A stretch of DNA of 64,000 nucleotides from Haliscomenobacter sp. Its GTDB lineage: Bacteria; Bacteroidota; Bacteroidia; Chitinophagales; Saprospiraceae. Made by a program: the position numbers and the translations under genes. Positions 27,642-36,110 of this stretch are shown here, one piece after another (the first letter of the stretch is position 1; the number at the start of each line of letters is the position of its first letter). The stretch lies in NCBI GenBank assembly GCA_016713275.1, contig JADJPL010000028.1, positions 310,001-374,000 of the forward strand, given 5' to 3'. The notes below the pieces were generated by a model. It saw nothing but the letters and a program-made list of their open reading frames with translations, had not been told where the DNA came from and searched no databases.

Positions 27642-28670
27642 TCAGGAAGACTCCCTTGCTTTTAGTTCCAGGAAGTACCCATAAAACTGATCCAGGTATT
27701 CCCTGACCGCCTGAAGCCAATGCTGGAACAGGGTTGTTTCTTTCGCTTGCAAAGCTCTCAAGGCGTTGACTTTCAGGCGGACGTTGCACCGGTACCATTT
27801 AAAAAACAGGAAAATCAACGTGTCTTCGTCTGTGAGCATACAAGGCATTTGCCGAAGGTAATCATCCAAAAAACAGGAGGCCAGATCGGGCTTGCCGTAG
27901 TGTTCCAGATCCATACATAAAAAGGCAATTTCGTCCAACAGATCAATCTGGCGGAAGGAATCATTGAATTCGATGCAGTCGAAAATGACGGGTTCTTTCA
28001 AAAGAAAGATATTCTTGGAGTGCAGGTCTCCATGCCCGTCGATCCGGAAGCCCAGTTGAATACGCTCCTTTATGCGGGGAAACACCCGCTGAAGCATAGG
28101 CGGAGCGGACGTCAACGCTTCCTCCACCTTTTCCCGGGCTGTTTTTCCCAGATGCCGTTCCAAAAAATCAGTAACACTGCGCAGATCGTCGAACAACCGA
28201 ACCTTTGCTTCCAGATCAAACGGCAGATCTACCCGCTGGGCTTTCTGGTGAAACGCGGTCAGTATGCCAGCCAGTTGGGCCATGTGGGTAGGAGTGACTT
28301 CATTTTTTTCTAAAAGAAGGTTCATTTGCCGGGTGTTATCCTGGCGCGTCATGCAAAGCGCGTAATCTACTATTTCGCCGTTCCCTTTTCCAATGGAGAA
28401 CCGGTTTCCGGTGCGTAGAACCGGAAGAACGCTGAGGTACATGTCTTGGGTCAGCCGCCGGTTCAGCATCAATTCGTGGTCGCAGAAAAAATGGCGTTGC
28501 GAAAGAGCAGAAAAATCGGCAAACGAGAACCGCACTGGTTTTTTGATCTTGAACGCTCTGGTATCGGTAAGTAACACCCAGGAAATATGGGTTTCTACCA
28601 GCTCGACTTTCCGGGTAGGTTCCGGGAAGTCCGGGTCAGTAAGCCATTGGTGAACCTCTTACCTGGTCAT
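27642..28670 (-). CDS. Aminoglycoside-phosphotransferase-like kinase, with in-frame stop near its start
   Basis: Belongs to the APH-type kinase family often fused to a P-loop kinase in other phyla; here the P-loop partner is a separate upstream gene. The body shows VETHISWVLLTDTRAFKIKKPVRF-type ATP-binding lobe residues (Lys in KIKKPV), the catalytic HGDLHSKNIF and the metal-binding IFDCIEFNDSF. Family sequence (VHQWLTDPDF) continues upstream of the only good internal start (GTG at 28577) to an ATG at 28670, but a TAA at 28659-28661 interrupts codon 4. That is either a base error or a true nonsense mutation. The substrate is unknown. Confidence 0.75.
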
Positions 28671-28691
28671 GGCGGATTTGATTTGTTTTCT

Positions 28692-29237
28692 TCAACGCGA
28701 ATTGCCCGGAGGGCGGACGATGAATTGCTCTGCTTCGGCGACCATTTCTTCCACGGTAAGGAGATCAGACCAAAGCGCCAGACAGGGTTCATCATCTAAA
28801 GGCTCGAACCGGTTGCGGATCATTTCGTAAACGGGAAAATTGGCTTCACTGAAAGGCCTGGGTTGATTAACCCGGTATTCGATCGTTTGGGCGTTTGCCC
28901 GGATCTCTATCCAATAAAGAAGGCATCCCGTTTCCACGGCAAGGGCTTTGAACTTGTTGCGCAGCAACTTTTTGTAAAACGTGCCGTCCACGATTACGCC
29001 GCTGCCTTGTTTCAGAATGCGGCGCGCAGACGCACACACCTCGCCATACACTTCCTCCTTGCTTTCCTCGTCGTACTTACCCGACAAACCCAACTGGAAT
29101 CGGATTTGGTCGGTATTGAGGTGTGGGATACCTAACTGCGTTGCCAAGGCCTGAGCAAACGTACTCTTTCCAGCCCCCGGCAATCCAAAGACAATAACTA
29201 ATGGCGCGGTCCCTTTTGTTGAGCTCATACGGGTCAT
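28692..29237 (-). CDS. P-loop kinase (zeta-toxin/AAA-like ATP-binding protein)
   Basis: A 181-residue small-molecule-kinase-like protein with Walker A GLPGAGKST (about residues 18-26), an acidic HLNTDQIRFQLG that usually holds the catalytic Asp, and GVIVDGTFYKK. It matches the ATP-binding half of the fused APH/P-loop proteins known elsewhere, and the APH half is the next gene, 21 bp downstream. Its start overlaps the stop of the CHAD gene by 4 bp, indicating translational coupling. A shared role with the CHAD protein, perhaps in phosphate or polyphosphate chemistry, is inference. Confidence 0.82.
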   Translation of the reverse strand: MTRMSSTKGTAPLVIVFGLPGAGKSTFAQALATQLGIPHLNTDQIRFQLGLSGKYDEESKEEVYGEVCASARRILKQGSGVIVDGTFYKKLLRNKFKALAVETGCLLYWIEIRANAQTIEYRVNQPRPFSEANFPVYEMIRNRFEPLDDEPCLALWSDLLTVEEMVAEAEQFIVRPPGNSR

Positions 29238-30145
29238 TTTATTCCTTCTTCCATGTTCTTTTGATGGAAGGAACTATTCACTGCCCGGCGTTGTTCGCCT
29301 CCTTCGATCAGGCGGGCAAGCCGGGCGGCATGCCAAGCCTCCTCAAGGGCTTGCTCCAATTCATCCAGAACAGGTCCCAACCCGCCTAACTCCCCAACGG
29401 TCTTTTCCGTAGATTTCGAATGTTCTTTATCCAGTTTATGCCTTATTTTGGCAGAGCAGGCCTTGGGTTCTTCGCGCAGAAGTTCCCGGATGAAGTCCAG
29501 ATCGTGCCAGTTCCCAAGCAGCGTTTGGAACTTGTCGAGCGCCTTCATCGTTTTTTTGGGAAGGCAGGTTTCAGGGAATAGCAATTCGAGCATGCGGAGG
29601 TTAAAATACAGGTCTTTCAGGCGTTTGCGCAAATAATGAAGGCACTCCACCAGTCCGGTCCCTTCCAGGGTTTTCCGGATTTCCTGAAGGAGGGTTTTCA
29701 GGAACTGTTCGAAGCGGTCGAGCGCGACCCCCGGCTGTATGGCCTGTATGGCCGATTCGGCGGTGCGCTCCAGGCGCCTTACCGGCGCCAGCGTCAGTTC
29801 CTTTTCGTACTCTTGCAGCAGGATTTTATACGATTCCTCCCGTTGTTTCAACCAAGAGGCGAACAGGGAGTCCAGGCGCATCCGCTGCCGGAGCAAACTG
29901 CGCTCTACCTGCAAGTCGCGCACCTTTCCAGCCAGGCCGTAAAGCTCCCCAAAGGAGGCTTTGGCCTCTTTGGCGGAAAAAGCCGGTTCGACCGCTTCGA
30001 GGAAACGGTAAAAGGCCATTTGCTTCTTCAGATTGACCCGAAGGTCGTGAACCGTATCTCTCCCGTACGCCTGGTCTACTTCGAGAAACAGACGATGAAA
30101 ATCCTTGCATATACTGCGGTAATATTCCAAAAGCTGGCGTTGCAT
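29234..30145 (-). CDS. CHAD-domain protein
   Basis: A 303-residue all-helical protein of the CHAD (conserved histidine alpha-helical) family, whose characterised members bind polyphosphate. The two copies of the four-helix unit show the basic/His motif: YGRDTVHDLRVNLKKQMAFY near the N-terminus and VECLHYLRKRLKDLYFNLRM around residue 165, then GNWHDLDFIRELL. No adenylate-cyclase-like CYTH partner is present. It lies between hsp20 (42 bp upstream) and the P-loop kinase (overlapping), so it is probably co-expressed in a stress response. Confidence 0.9.
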   Translation of the reverse strand: MQRQLLEYYRSICKDFHRLFLEVDQAYGRDTVHDLRVNLKKQMAFYRFLEAVEPAFSAKEAKASFGELYGLAGKVRDLQVERSLLRQRMRLDSLFASWLKQREESYKILLQEYEKELTLAPVRRLERTAESAIQAIQPGVALDRFEQFLKTLLQEIRKTLEGTGLVECLHYLRKRLKDLYFNLRMLELLFPETCLPKKTMKALDKFQTLLGNWHDLDFIRELLREEPKACSAKIRHKLDKEHSKSTEKTVGELGGLGPVLDELEQALEEAWHAARLARLIEGGEQRRAVNSSFHQKNMEEGIK

Positions 30146-30187
30146 AGCACAGGTTGATTCAACGAATAATCTGTATTGGAAAGCGTA

Positions 30188-30637
30188 TTACACCACCTGG
30201 ATTTTGGAATGCGTTTTGGTTGCCTCAACGGGCGCATCCCGGAAAACAAGGGTCAATATTCCGTTTTCATACCTGGCTTCGATTTCCTCATGCGCTACTT
30301 GCGGAGAAAGTTTGAAACAGTGTTCAAAGGAATAAAAGTCGAATGCTTCGAGGATATAGGCTTCGTCTGGGTTAGCTCCTGCCTGGTTTTTTTGGCCGCG
30401 CACTTTGAGAACGTCCCCTTCGACCATTACTTCGATGTCTTCTTTGGTATATCCCGGCGTTGCGATCCGGAGCACAAACAGGCCATCTTCCCGGACTATT
30501 CCGGCTGGGGGCTGAATAGAATCTGCAGGAGGAACATCGAATGCGGAATGCCCCAGGAAGTGATCGCGGTCGAGGAGCCGGGCAAAATACTGGCCCATCC
30601 GATCAAAGGCGTGGTTGTGAATTTTAGCGCTCCACAT
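30188..30637 (-). CDS. Hsp20/alpha-crystallin small heat-shock protein
   Basis: A 149-residue chaperone that holds unfolding proteins. The alpha-crystallin domain runs from about residue 45: PAGIVREDGLFVLRIATPGYTKEDIEVMVEGDVLKVRGQK, then the conserved ENGILTLVF near the end, followed by a short tail lacking a clear I-x-I motif. It is the first gene of the hsp20-CHAD-kinase-APH cluster and has a CRP/FNR-type box and a -7 element upstream (30661-30725), so it is probably induced with anaerobic or nitrosative functions rather than only by heat. Confidence 0.93.
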   Translation of the reverse strand: MWSAKIHNHAFDRMGQYFARLLDRDHFLGHSAFDVPPADSIQPPAGIVREDGLFVLRIATPGYTKEDIEVMVEGDVLKVRGQKNQAGANPDEAYILEAFDFYSFEHCFKLSPQVAHEEIEARYENGILTLVFRDAPVEATKTHSKIQVV

Positions 30638-30660
30638 AACAGTTCCTTTTGGTGATAGGT

Positions 30661-30725
30661 CAATATATCTTTTTTCTCCGTTCCGCGCATCTTCTTAAAT
30701 CATTCGTTTTCGCTGATTTATATCA
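30661..30725 (-). promoter_or_regulatory. FNR-type promoter of the hsp20 cluster
   Basis: The box TGAT-TTAT-ATCA (30714-30725, within the perfect palindrome CTGATTTATATCAG) has its centre at 30719.5. On the minus strand TATATTG (30667-30661) ends exactly 58.5 bp downstream. A TTG at the -33 position is absent. A weak second half-site (TGAT, 30702-30699) lies nearer the promoter. Confidence 0.7.
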
Positions 30726-30728
30726 GTT

Positions 30729-32084
30729 TCAGACATTTTGGCTAAAAAGGGCGCCGCTGGGTTGTTTTTGCCAATAGCGTGCATCCAGCGCCATACAGAG
30801 GATGCGTAGAAACGGCCTTCCTTTTTCGGTAACGCGCAACCGGCAGGGGAAAAGCTCGGCGAGGCCGTCGGCTATCAGCGGTTCCCTTCGTTTGAGCCCT
30901 TCTTTTATCGCCTGGCATTGGGAGCCCGGGATTTCCCAACTGGTTTCAAACCGGCACATGAGGTTGAGGATATGGGTGCGAACCGCCTGGTCTTCGGCGG
31001 TGAGCAAATGCCCTTTTGAAAGCGCCAAATGCCCGGTTTCGATCGCTTCCCGGTAGGCTTCAATGGTTTTTTCATTTTGCACGAACGCATCCCAGCTATC
31101 GCTGATAGCCGAAGCGCCCAAGCCGATACTCAGCCGGGTATAATAAGGGGTGTAGCCCATGAAGTTGCGATGCAAAGCGCCGGTTTCCCAGGCTTCATAC
31201 AGCGGATCGCCCGGCAGGGCAAAATGATCCATACCGATTTCTACATAGCCCATCTCCTCGAGGAGGTTTCTGCCCAATTCGTAGAGTTCCCGTTTTTCCT
31301 GGCCCAGGGGCAGATCCGCTTCGGAATAGGCGCGTTGGCTGGGTTTGACCCAGGGCACATGGGCGTAGCTGTAAAAGGCAATCCGTTCCGGGCGGAGCAG
31401 TCGGACCTCCTCCATGGTGCGGCGGATACGATCTTTGGTTTGAAGGGGGAGGCCATAGATCAGGTCAAAATTGATGCTGGAGTAGCCGGTGTCCCGGGCC
31501 CAGGCAGTTACCTGCCGGACTTCGTCCACCGTCTGCTGGCGATTGATGATCTCCATGATCTCGGGAGCAACGTCCTGAACCCCGATGCTAATTCGCCGGA
31601 AGCCCAGTTGGTAAAGGGTTTGCAGGTGCTCGGGGGTAGTGCTGTTGGGATGAGCCTCAAAGCTGAACTCGTGTTTGTCCGGGATCTCAGCGGTTTGAAG
31701 AATCCCCCGGAGCAGGAGCTCCAGATTCCGTGGTTGGAAAAAGGTCGGCGTGCCTCCGCCCAAATGGACCTCCCGCAAAATCGGCTTTTGGGGAAATTGC
31801 CGGAGGTAGATATTCCATTCCTTGAGCAGAGTTTCTATGTAGGGAAGCTCCACGTCGTGGTTTAGCGTAATGCGTTTATTGCACCCGCAATAGGTACAAA
31901 GGCGCTCGCAATAGGGAAGGTGCAGGTACAAGCTGATTTCCATATCGTGAGCGAAAGCGTGCCAAACCTTGTCCAGCCAGGTGGTTTCTTCCGGAATTTC
32001 TTCCTGCCAGTAGGGAACGGTGGGGTAACTGGTATAACGAGGCGCAGGAATATTGTATTTTTGCAGCAATACGGGATCGGTCAT
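30729..32084 (-). CDS. hemN: Oxygen-independent coproporphyrinogen III oxidase
   Basis: A radical-SAM enzyme that decarboxylates coproporphyrinogen III to protoporphyrinogen IX without oxygen. The cluster motif is CERLCTYC (Cys59, 63 and 66) followed by Gly-Cys68, as in true HemN. Other family segments are EVHLGGGTPTFF, SFEAHPNSTT, GFRRISIGVQDV and FDLIYGLPLQTK. The 451-residue length and a C-terminal HemN domain (about residues 360-440) support coproporphyrinogen oxidase rather than HemW. An FNR-type box (32139-32150) in class II position suggests anaerobic induction, supplying heme for the multiheme cytochrome at 58-60 kb. Confidence 0.95.
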   Translation of the reverse strand: MTDPVLLQKYNIPAPRYTSYPTVPYWQEEIPEETTWLDKVWHAFAHDMEISLYLHLPYCERLCTYCGCNKRITLNHDVELPYIETLLKEWNIYLRQFPQKPILREVHLGGGTPTFFQPRNLELLLRGILQTAEIPDKHEFSFEAHPNSTTPEHLQTLYQLGFRRISIGVQDVAPEIMEIINRQQTVDEVRQVTAWARDTGYSSINFDLIYGLPLQTKDRIRRTMEEVRLLRPERIAFYSYAHVPWVKPSQRAYSEADLPLGQEKRELYELGRNLLEEMGYVEIGMDHFALPGDPLYEAWETGALHRNFMGYTPYYTRLSIGLGASAISDSWDAFVQNEKTIEAYREAIETGHLALSKGHLLTAEDQAVRTHILNLMCRFETSWEIPGSQCQAIKEGLKRREPLIADGLAELFPCRLRVTEKGRPFLRILCMALDARYWQKQPSGALFSQNV

Positions 32085-32106
32085 ATTTGGCTTGGTTTGC
32101 TTTCTG

Positions 32107-32150
32107 CAAAGGTAGGCTCAAAGCGTGGGCGGCCCGAATGACTTTTATCA
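32107..32150 (-). promoter_or_regulatory. FNR-type promoter of hemN
   Basis: On the minus strand TGAT-AAAA-GTCA (32150-32139) is followed by a perfect TACCTTTG -7 element (32114-32107). The box centre lies 37.5 bp from the last G, two helical turns closer than in the other boxes of this window, as for a class II activator site. No -33 TTG is present. Confidence 0.68.
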
Positions 32151-32220
32151 TTCTTTTGTCGGAACGTGGAAAACCGGTCGTGGAAGAAATTTATCGAATG
32201 CGCTTATAATAAAACGCTTT

Positions 32221-32736
32221 ATGGCATTGATCTTACCTGTTCACGGGATCTTACCTTCATTTGGAAAAAACTGCTACCTGGCCGAGAATGCTACCGTCGT
32301 GGGCGATGTGGTCATGGGCGATGATTGCAGCGTGTGGTTTCAGGCGGTGGTGCGCGGCGATGTCCATTACATCCGGATGGGGAACAAAGTCAACATCCAG
32401 GACGGCGCCATTATTCACTGTACCTATAAAAAAGCCCCCACAACCATCGGCAACAACGTATCCATTGGGCACCGGGCCATCGTGCATGGGTGCACCCTAC
32501 ACGACAATGTGCTCGTGGGCATGGGCGCTATCGTCATGGATCATGCCGTCGTGGAGGAAAATGTACTGATTGGCGCTGGCGCGGTGGTACTGGAAAACAG
32601 CATCCTGGAAAGCGGGCATATTTATGCAGGCATTCCGGCCAGAAAGGTCAAAGCCATTAGCCCCGAAACCTTTAAAGATACCATCGAGCGCATCGCCAAC
32701 AACTACGTGATGTACGCGGATTGGTTCCGGGAATAA
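32221..32736 (+). CDS. Gamma-carbonic-anhydrase-like hexapeptide-repeat protein
   Basis: A 171-residue left-handed beta-helix protein with repeated [LIV]-G-x4 turns: ATVVGDVVMGDDCSVWFQAVVRGD, VNIQDGAIIHC, GNNVSIGHRAIVHGCTLHDNVLVGMGA. The metal-binding His residues of the Cam/PaaY/YrdA family are in place (IHC, GHRAIVHGC). I start it at the ATG at 32221, where the family begins. The enzyme may be a carbonic anhydrase or an acyltransferase-like relative; the sequence alone does not decide. It converges with the DinB-like gene. Confidence 0.9.
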   Translation: MALILPVHGILPSFGKNCYLAENATVVGDVVMGDDCSVWFQAVVRGDVHYIRMGNKVNIQDGAIIHCTYKKAPTTIGNNVSIGHRAIVHGCTLHDNVLVGMGAIVMDHAVVEENVLIGAGAVVLENSILESGHIYAGIPARKVKAISPETFKDTIERIANNYVMYADWFRE

Positions 32737-32738
32737 AA

Positions 32739-33290
32739 TCACTTCTTAGGGTGGAGGAGTGCGAGTATCTCCCGGGCTTGTTCCATGTGCCGCATTTCGT
32801 GCAGCGTAAGGATGTCGAACGCTTTGTCCAGCGTGTAGACGATCGATGTATTTGCCGGAGAGGAAATGACGGCGCCCCGGTCCAGCAACCCCGCTGCGCC
32901 CCGAATCGCTTCCTTCAACTGCTCCTGGTGTTGTTCAAACCGCTGCAGGATATCTCCGGGTAGTTCGCTGGAGGCAGGTTCCCAGATGGGGAAGGTTTTC
33001 ATCTTCCGCTTCCGGTCGGGCAACACCGATTGAAGGATGAATTTGCCGAAAAAACGAACCAGAAACCCCAGTTTGCCGGTAAAGGGAACCCGGTACGTCC
33101 CCGCATGCAGCGCTTCCAGAACCGGGAAGTACGTCGAATTGATCGCAATCAGGTGGTCGATGTTCTGGGCAATGCTCCAGGTTGATGGGTTGGGCTTCCA
33201 GTTGAGCTGTTCGGCGCTCAGCCGGCTAAACGCTTTCCGGAATTCCGTTGTGCTGGCATCGATCCGGGCGGTCCATTTGCTTGTGTCCAT
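32739..33290 (-). CDS. DinB-like (DUF664) superfamily protein
   Basis: A 183-residue four-helix-bundle protein of the DinB/YfiT metal-dependent hydrolase group. The expected metal ligands are visible: His in SIAQNIDHLIAINSTY (about residue 46) and His in ILTLHEMRHMEQA (two near residue 165). DinB relatives include bacillithiol or mycothiol S-transferases and hydrolases, but no substrate can be assigned. The name does not mean DNA damage response here. Confidence 0.82.
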   Translation of the reverse strand: MDTSKWTARIDASTTEFRKAFSRLSAEQLNWKPNPSTWSIAQNIDHLIAINSTYFPVLEALHAGTYRVPFTGKLGFLVRFFGKFILQSVLPDRKRKMKTFPIWEPASSELPGDILQRFEQHQEQLKEAIRGAAGLLDRGAVISSPANTSIVYTLDKAFDILTLHEMRHMEQAREILALLHPKK

Positions 33291-33297
33291 GATATTT

Positions 33298-33475
33298 AGG
33301 GATTAGGGATTAGGGATTAGGGAGCAGGGAGCACTCCGTTACTCCCACAAAATTACGCTATGCGGAGCATTTTTACACTATTTCTATTTACCGTCAATCC
33401 TCCACCAACCACCAACCACTAACCACTAACCACCAACCACTAACCACCAACATCTAACGTCAAACGTCTAATGTC
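33298..33475. repeat. GGGATTA/GGGAGCA array and CCACCAACCACTAA array
   Basis: The spacer before the amylase holds three GGGATTA units plus GGGAGCA units (33298-33335), i.e. five closely spaced GGG runs able to form a G-quadruplex. A run of CCAACCACTAA/CCACCAA words follows (33399-33452), then TCTAACGTCAAACGTC-type words up to about 33480. The gap shows no gene. Confidence 0.82.
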
Positions 33476-33525
33476 TAATGTCTAAAATGGCTATCTTCGC
33501 TCCTGTACCAAATAATCCGTTTCAG

Positions 33526-35381
33526 ATGAAATCAAGAACGCTTTTTGCCGCGATGTTTCTCCTGGCTGGGTATATTCAGCAGGTTCAGGGGCAGGCGGAT
33601 ATCCGCCGGGTGGAACCCGCTTTCTGGTGGGCGGGCATGAAAAATCCCAACCTGCAATTGCTGGTATACGGACCGCAGATCAGCGAGCTGACGCCGGTAG
33701 TGAGCCATCCGGGTGTGTCGGTCAAACAAACCATCCGGCTGGAGAATCCCAACTACCTGTTTATCGATCTGGACCTGAGCGGGGCGAAACCCGGCGCTTT
33801 TGACATTGGTTTTCAGCAAAAGGGCAAAACGGTGCGCTCCTATACCTACCGCTTGCTGGAGCGGGAAAAGAGCTCTTCCCTGCGAAAAGGTTTTGATCCC
33901 ACCGACGTGATGTACCTCATTACCCCCGACCGCTTTGCCAACGGCGATCCGTCCAACGATAATATGGAAGGGATGCACGAGCGCCTGAACCGCACCTTCA
34001 AAGGCGGGCGTCACGGAGGAGATATCAAAGGCATTGCCGACCATCTCGACTACATCGCCGGCATGGGCTTTACGGCGATCTGGCTCAACCCGCTCCTGGA
34101 GAACAACATGAAAGAATACTCCTATCATGGGTATTCCACTACGGATTTTTACAAGGTTGACCCCCGCTATGGTTCCAATGAGGATTATGTTGACCTGATC
34201 CGAAAAGCCCACAGCAAGAATATTCGCATTATTATGGACATGATCCTCAACCATTGCGGCTCCGAGCACTGGTGGATGAAGGACCTGCCCTCCAAAGACT
34301 GGATCAACTACGACGGCAAATTTGCGCCCACCTCTCACCGCATGGAAGTCGTGCTGGATCCGTATGCTTCGGCTGCCGACAAAAAAATGTACACCGATGG
34401 CTGGTTCGTAGAAACCATGCCCGACATGAACCAGCGCAACCCTTTGATGGCTACCTACCTCATCCAGAACACCATTTGGTGGATCGAATATTCCGGGCTC
34501 GACGGCATCCGCATGGATACCTACCCGTACCCCGACGCCGGGTTTATGTCGGACTGGACCAAGGCCGTCCTGGAGGAATACCCCCATTTTAACATGGTTG
34601 GAGAAGTATGGAACGCCAATCCGGCTATCGTATCCTATTGGCAGCGGGGCAAAATCAACTCGGACGGCTACGTGTCCTACCTGCCCAGCCTCATGGACTT
34701 TCCTGTACAGGAAACCCTTGGAAAAGCGCTGCCTCAGAAAGAAACCCGGTACGACAGCGGATTGATCCTGCTCTACCGAATCATGGTCAACGATTTCCTT
34801 TATCCCGATGCCGCCAATCTGGTCGTTTTTCCCGACAACCACGACATGGACCGTTTTTATACCAGGGTAGGCGAAAACCTGAACTGGTTCAAGCAAGGGG
34901 TGCTGTTCCTGCTGACTACCCGGGGAATCCCCCAGATCTATTACGGGTCTGAAGCGCTGATGACAAACGCTCCCAGTGGAGACCACGGCTCAATCCGGTC
35001 CGATTTCCCGGGCGGATGGCAAGGGGACAAGGTCAATGCCTTTACCGGACAAGGGCTGTCCAAAGAAGCTGCGGAAACCCAGCAATGGATGAAAAAACTG
35101 CTGACCTGGAGAAAGACTGCCTCGGCGGTGCACTACGGGAAACTGCTCCAGTTTGTGCCGGAAGATGGCGTATACGTCTTTTTCCGGTACGATGAGAAGC
35201 AAAGGTGATGGTCATCGTCAATAAAAACGAACAACCGTATTCCCTCAAGCTCGACCGGTTTGCCGAAGCCCTCCAGGGCGCCACTCAGGCTTACGACGTG
35301 CTGGGCGGAAAACCGGTTTCCCTCCAATCGGGAGCCCTGGCGCTCCAGCCAGGACAAGGGCTGTTGCTGGAAATTAAATAG
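33526..35381 (+). CDS. Secreted GH13 alpha-amylase/neopullulanase-like protein (one apparent frameshift)
   Basis: A signal-peptide-bearing (MKSRTLFAAMFLLAGYIQQ) glycoside hydrolase family 13 enzyme, about 618 residues. An N-terminal beta-sandwich (Cyc-maltodext_N-like, residues 22-125) precedes the barrel: VMYLITPDRFANGD, catalytic Asp331 (DGIRMDTY), acid/base Glu360 (VGEVWN) and stabiliser Asp440 (PDNHDMD). This resembles SusA/cyclomaltodextrinase enzymes that cut maltodextrins in the periplasm. The frame breaks in an A run at 35201-35203. Restoring one A yields KVMVIVNKNEQPYSLKLDRF and the C-terminal domain to a TAG at 35379. That stop codon spans the end of a MITE. Confidence 0.92.
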
Positions 35382-35540
35382 ACTTGTTGCGACGGGTCAG
35401 CGTGGTGGGAAAAATGAGCTATTTTCTGTCCACACGAAGGCTTTTGAGGGAGCATAGCCGAGCTAAGTGACCGAAAAAAGGCGCAGTGTGGGCGGAAAAG
35501 AGCCATTTTAAACCCGCGATGATCCCGTCGCAACAAGTCT
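35380..35540. mobile_element. MITE-like element, family 1, copy 2
   Basis: A 161-bp near-identical copy of 13241-13402, with the same perfect 17-bp terminal inverted repeats. AAT flanks both ends, a likely 3-bp target duplication. It is inserted exactly at the stop codon of the amylase, which now reads T-AG with AG from the element. Without the insert the codon would be TAA. Confidence 0.88.
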
Positions 35541-35563
35541 AATAAACTTCGAGCCATTTCGGC

Positions 35564-35593
35564 AAAAAAAAAGAGCATCCACGCAGGATGCTC
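35564..35593 (-). terminator. Intrinsic terminator of the candidate small RNA
   Basis: An 8-bp perfect stem, GAGCATCC (35573-35580) and GGATGCTC (35586-35593), is followed on the minus strand by nine T (35572-35564). No T tract follows on the plus strand, so it works leftward only. Confidence 0.88.
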
Positions 35594-35664
35594 CGATATT
35601 CCCTAAAATCACCCGAATTATAGCTCTTACTCACCAAGTTTTTGATAAACCTTGGATTGTTTCT
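35564..35664 (-). ncRNA. Candidate FNR-controlled small RNA
   Basis: A leftward transcript of about 100 nt is predicted. A TACTTTG -7 element ends at 35670, so transcription should begin near 35664. A first hairpin uses CCAAG/CTTGG (35634-35655); then comes an A/U-rich single-stranded part and a strong terminator at 35564-35593. Two FNR-type boxes precede it. A short open frame (from 35694) can be read across the region but runs through the terminator and has no ribosome site, so an RNA is the better reading. The targets are unknown. Confidence 0.55.
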
Positions 35665-35669
35665 GATTT

Positions 35670-35734
35670 CAAAGTAACGACAGGCGCAGCCCATTTTTAA
35701 TGACTTTTGTCAGGGCCCTTCCTGATTTATGTCA
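35670..35734 (-). promoter_or_regulatory. Tandem FNR-type boxes and -7 element of the candidate small RNA
   Basis: TGAC-TTTT-GTCA (35701-35712, perfect palindrome) and TGAT-TTAT-GTCA (35723-35734) are 22 bp apart centre to centre. On the minus strand TACTTTG (35676-35670) ends 36.5 bp from the proximal and exactly 58.5 bp from the distal box centre. A -33 TTG is absent. The distal box overlaps the 3' end of the 95-residue membrane-protein gene. Confidence 0.68.
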
Positions 35735-36019
35735 TTCCGTAAGTCCGGTGAGTAGAAGGATCGCAAGCAGCAAAAAAATCACCCAGCGGATTACTTTCCA
35801 GGTCTGGGGATGCCGGTGAAACGAAATGGCAAAACTTTCGACGAACAAAGCGGCGCCCAACGCCACCATCATCAGAAGGGCCCACTGGGATTCCCAGAGG
35901 TGAAAGACAAAGGCGCCCATACCGATGACCACCGCAACGAGGGTATAAATCCGGGTAGACCAGCTCAGGTCGCGATGGAATTGCTTGAGGGTTTTTCGCT
36001 CCAAAATGGCCATAATCAT
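35732..36019 (-). CDS. Small membrane protein of unknown function
   Basis: A 95-residue protein, not recognised. A basic N-terminus (ERKTLKQFHRDLSWS) precedes three hydrophobic segments: IYTLVAVVIGMGAFVFHLW, WALLMMVALGAALFVESFAI and VIRWVIFLLLAILLLTGL. Two close ATG codons (36019 and 36013) could start it. It stands alone between the FNR boxes and the EamA gene. Confidence 0.6.
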   Translation of the reverse strand: MIMAILERKTLKQFHRDLSWSTRIYTLVAVVIGMGAFVFHLWESQWALLMMVALGAALFVESFAISFHRHPQTWKVIRWVIFLLLAILLLTGLTE

Positions 36020-36110
36020 CGCTTTCCTTAAAAATACGATGGTTTGGCGATTGGTGCGCTGCGAAAAATCAGGCGTTGGCGGTGAGAAAGGTCAGGAATA
36101 GCAGGCATGT

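Noticed and set aside
32739..33290. DNA-damage-inducible role for the DinB-like gene
   Set aside because: The superfamily name is historical; no SOS box or repair neighbour is present.
35538..35694. A 51-codon minus-strand open frame over the candidate small RNA
   Set aside because: It reads through a strong intrinsic terminator, has no recognisable domain and its start lies upstream of the predicted transcription start.
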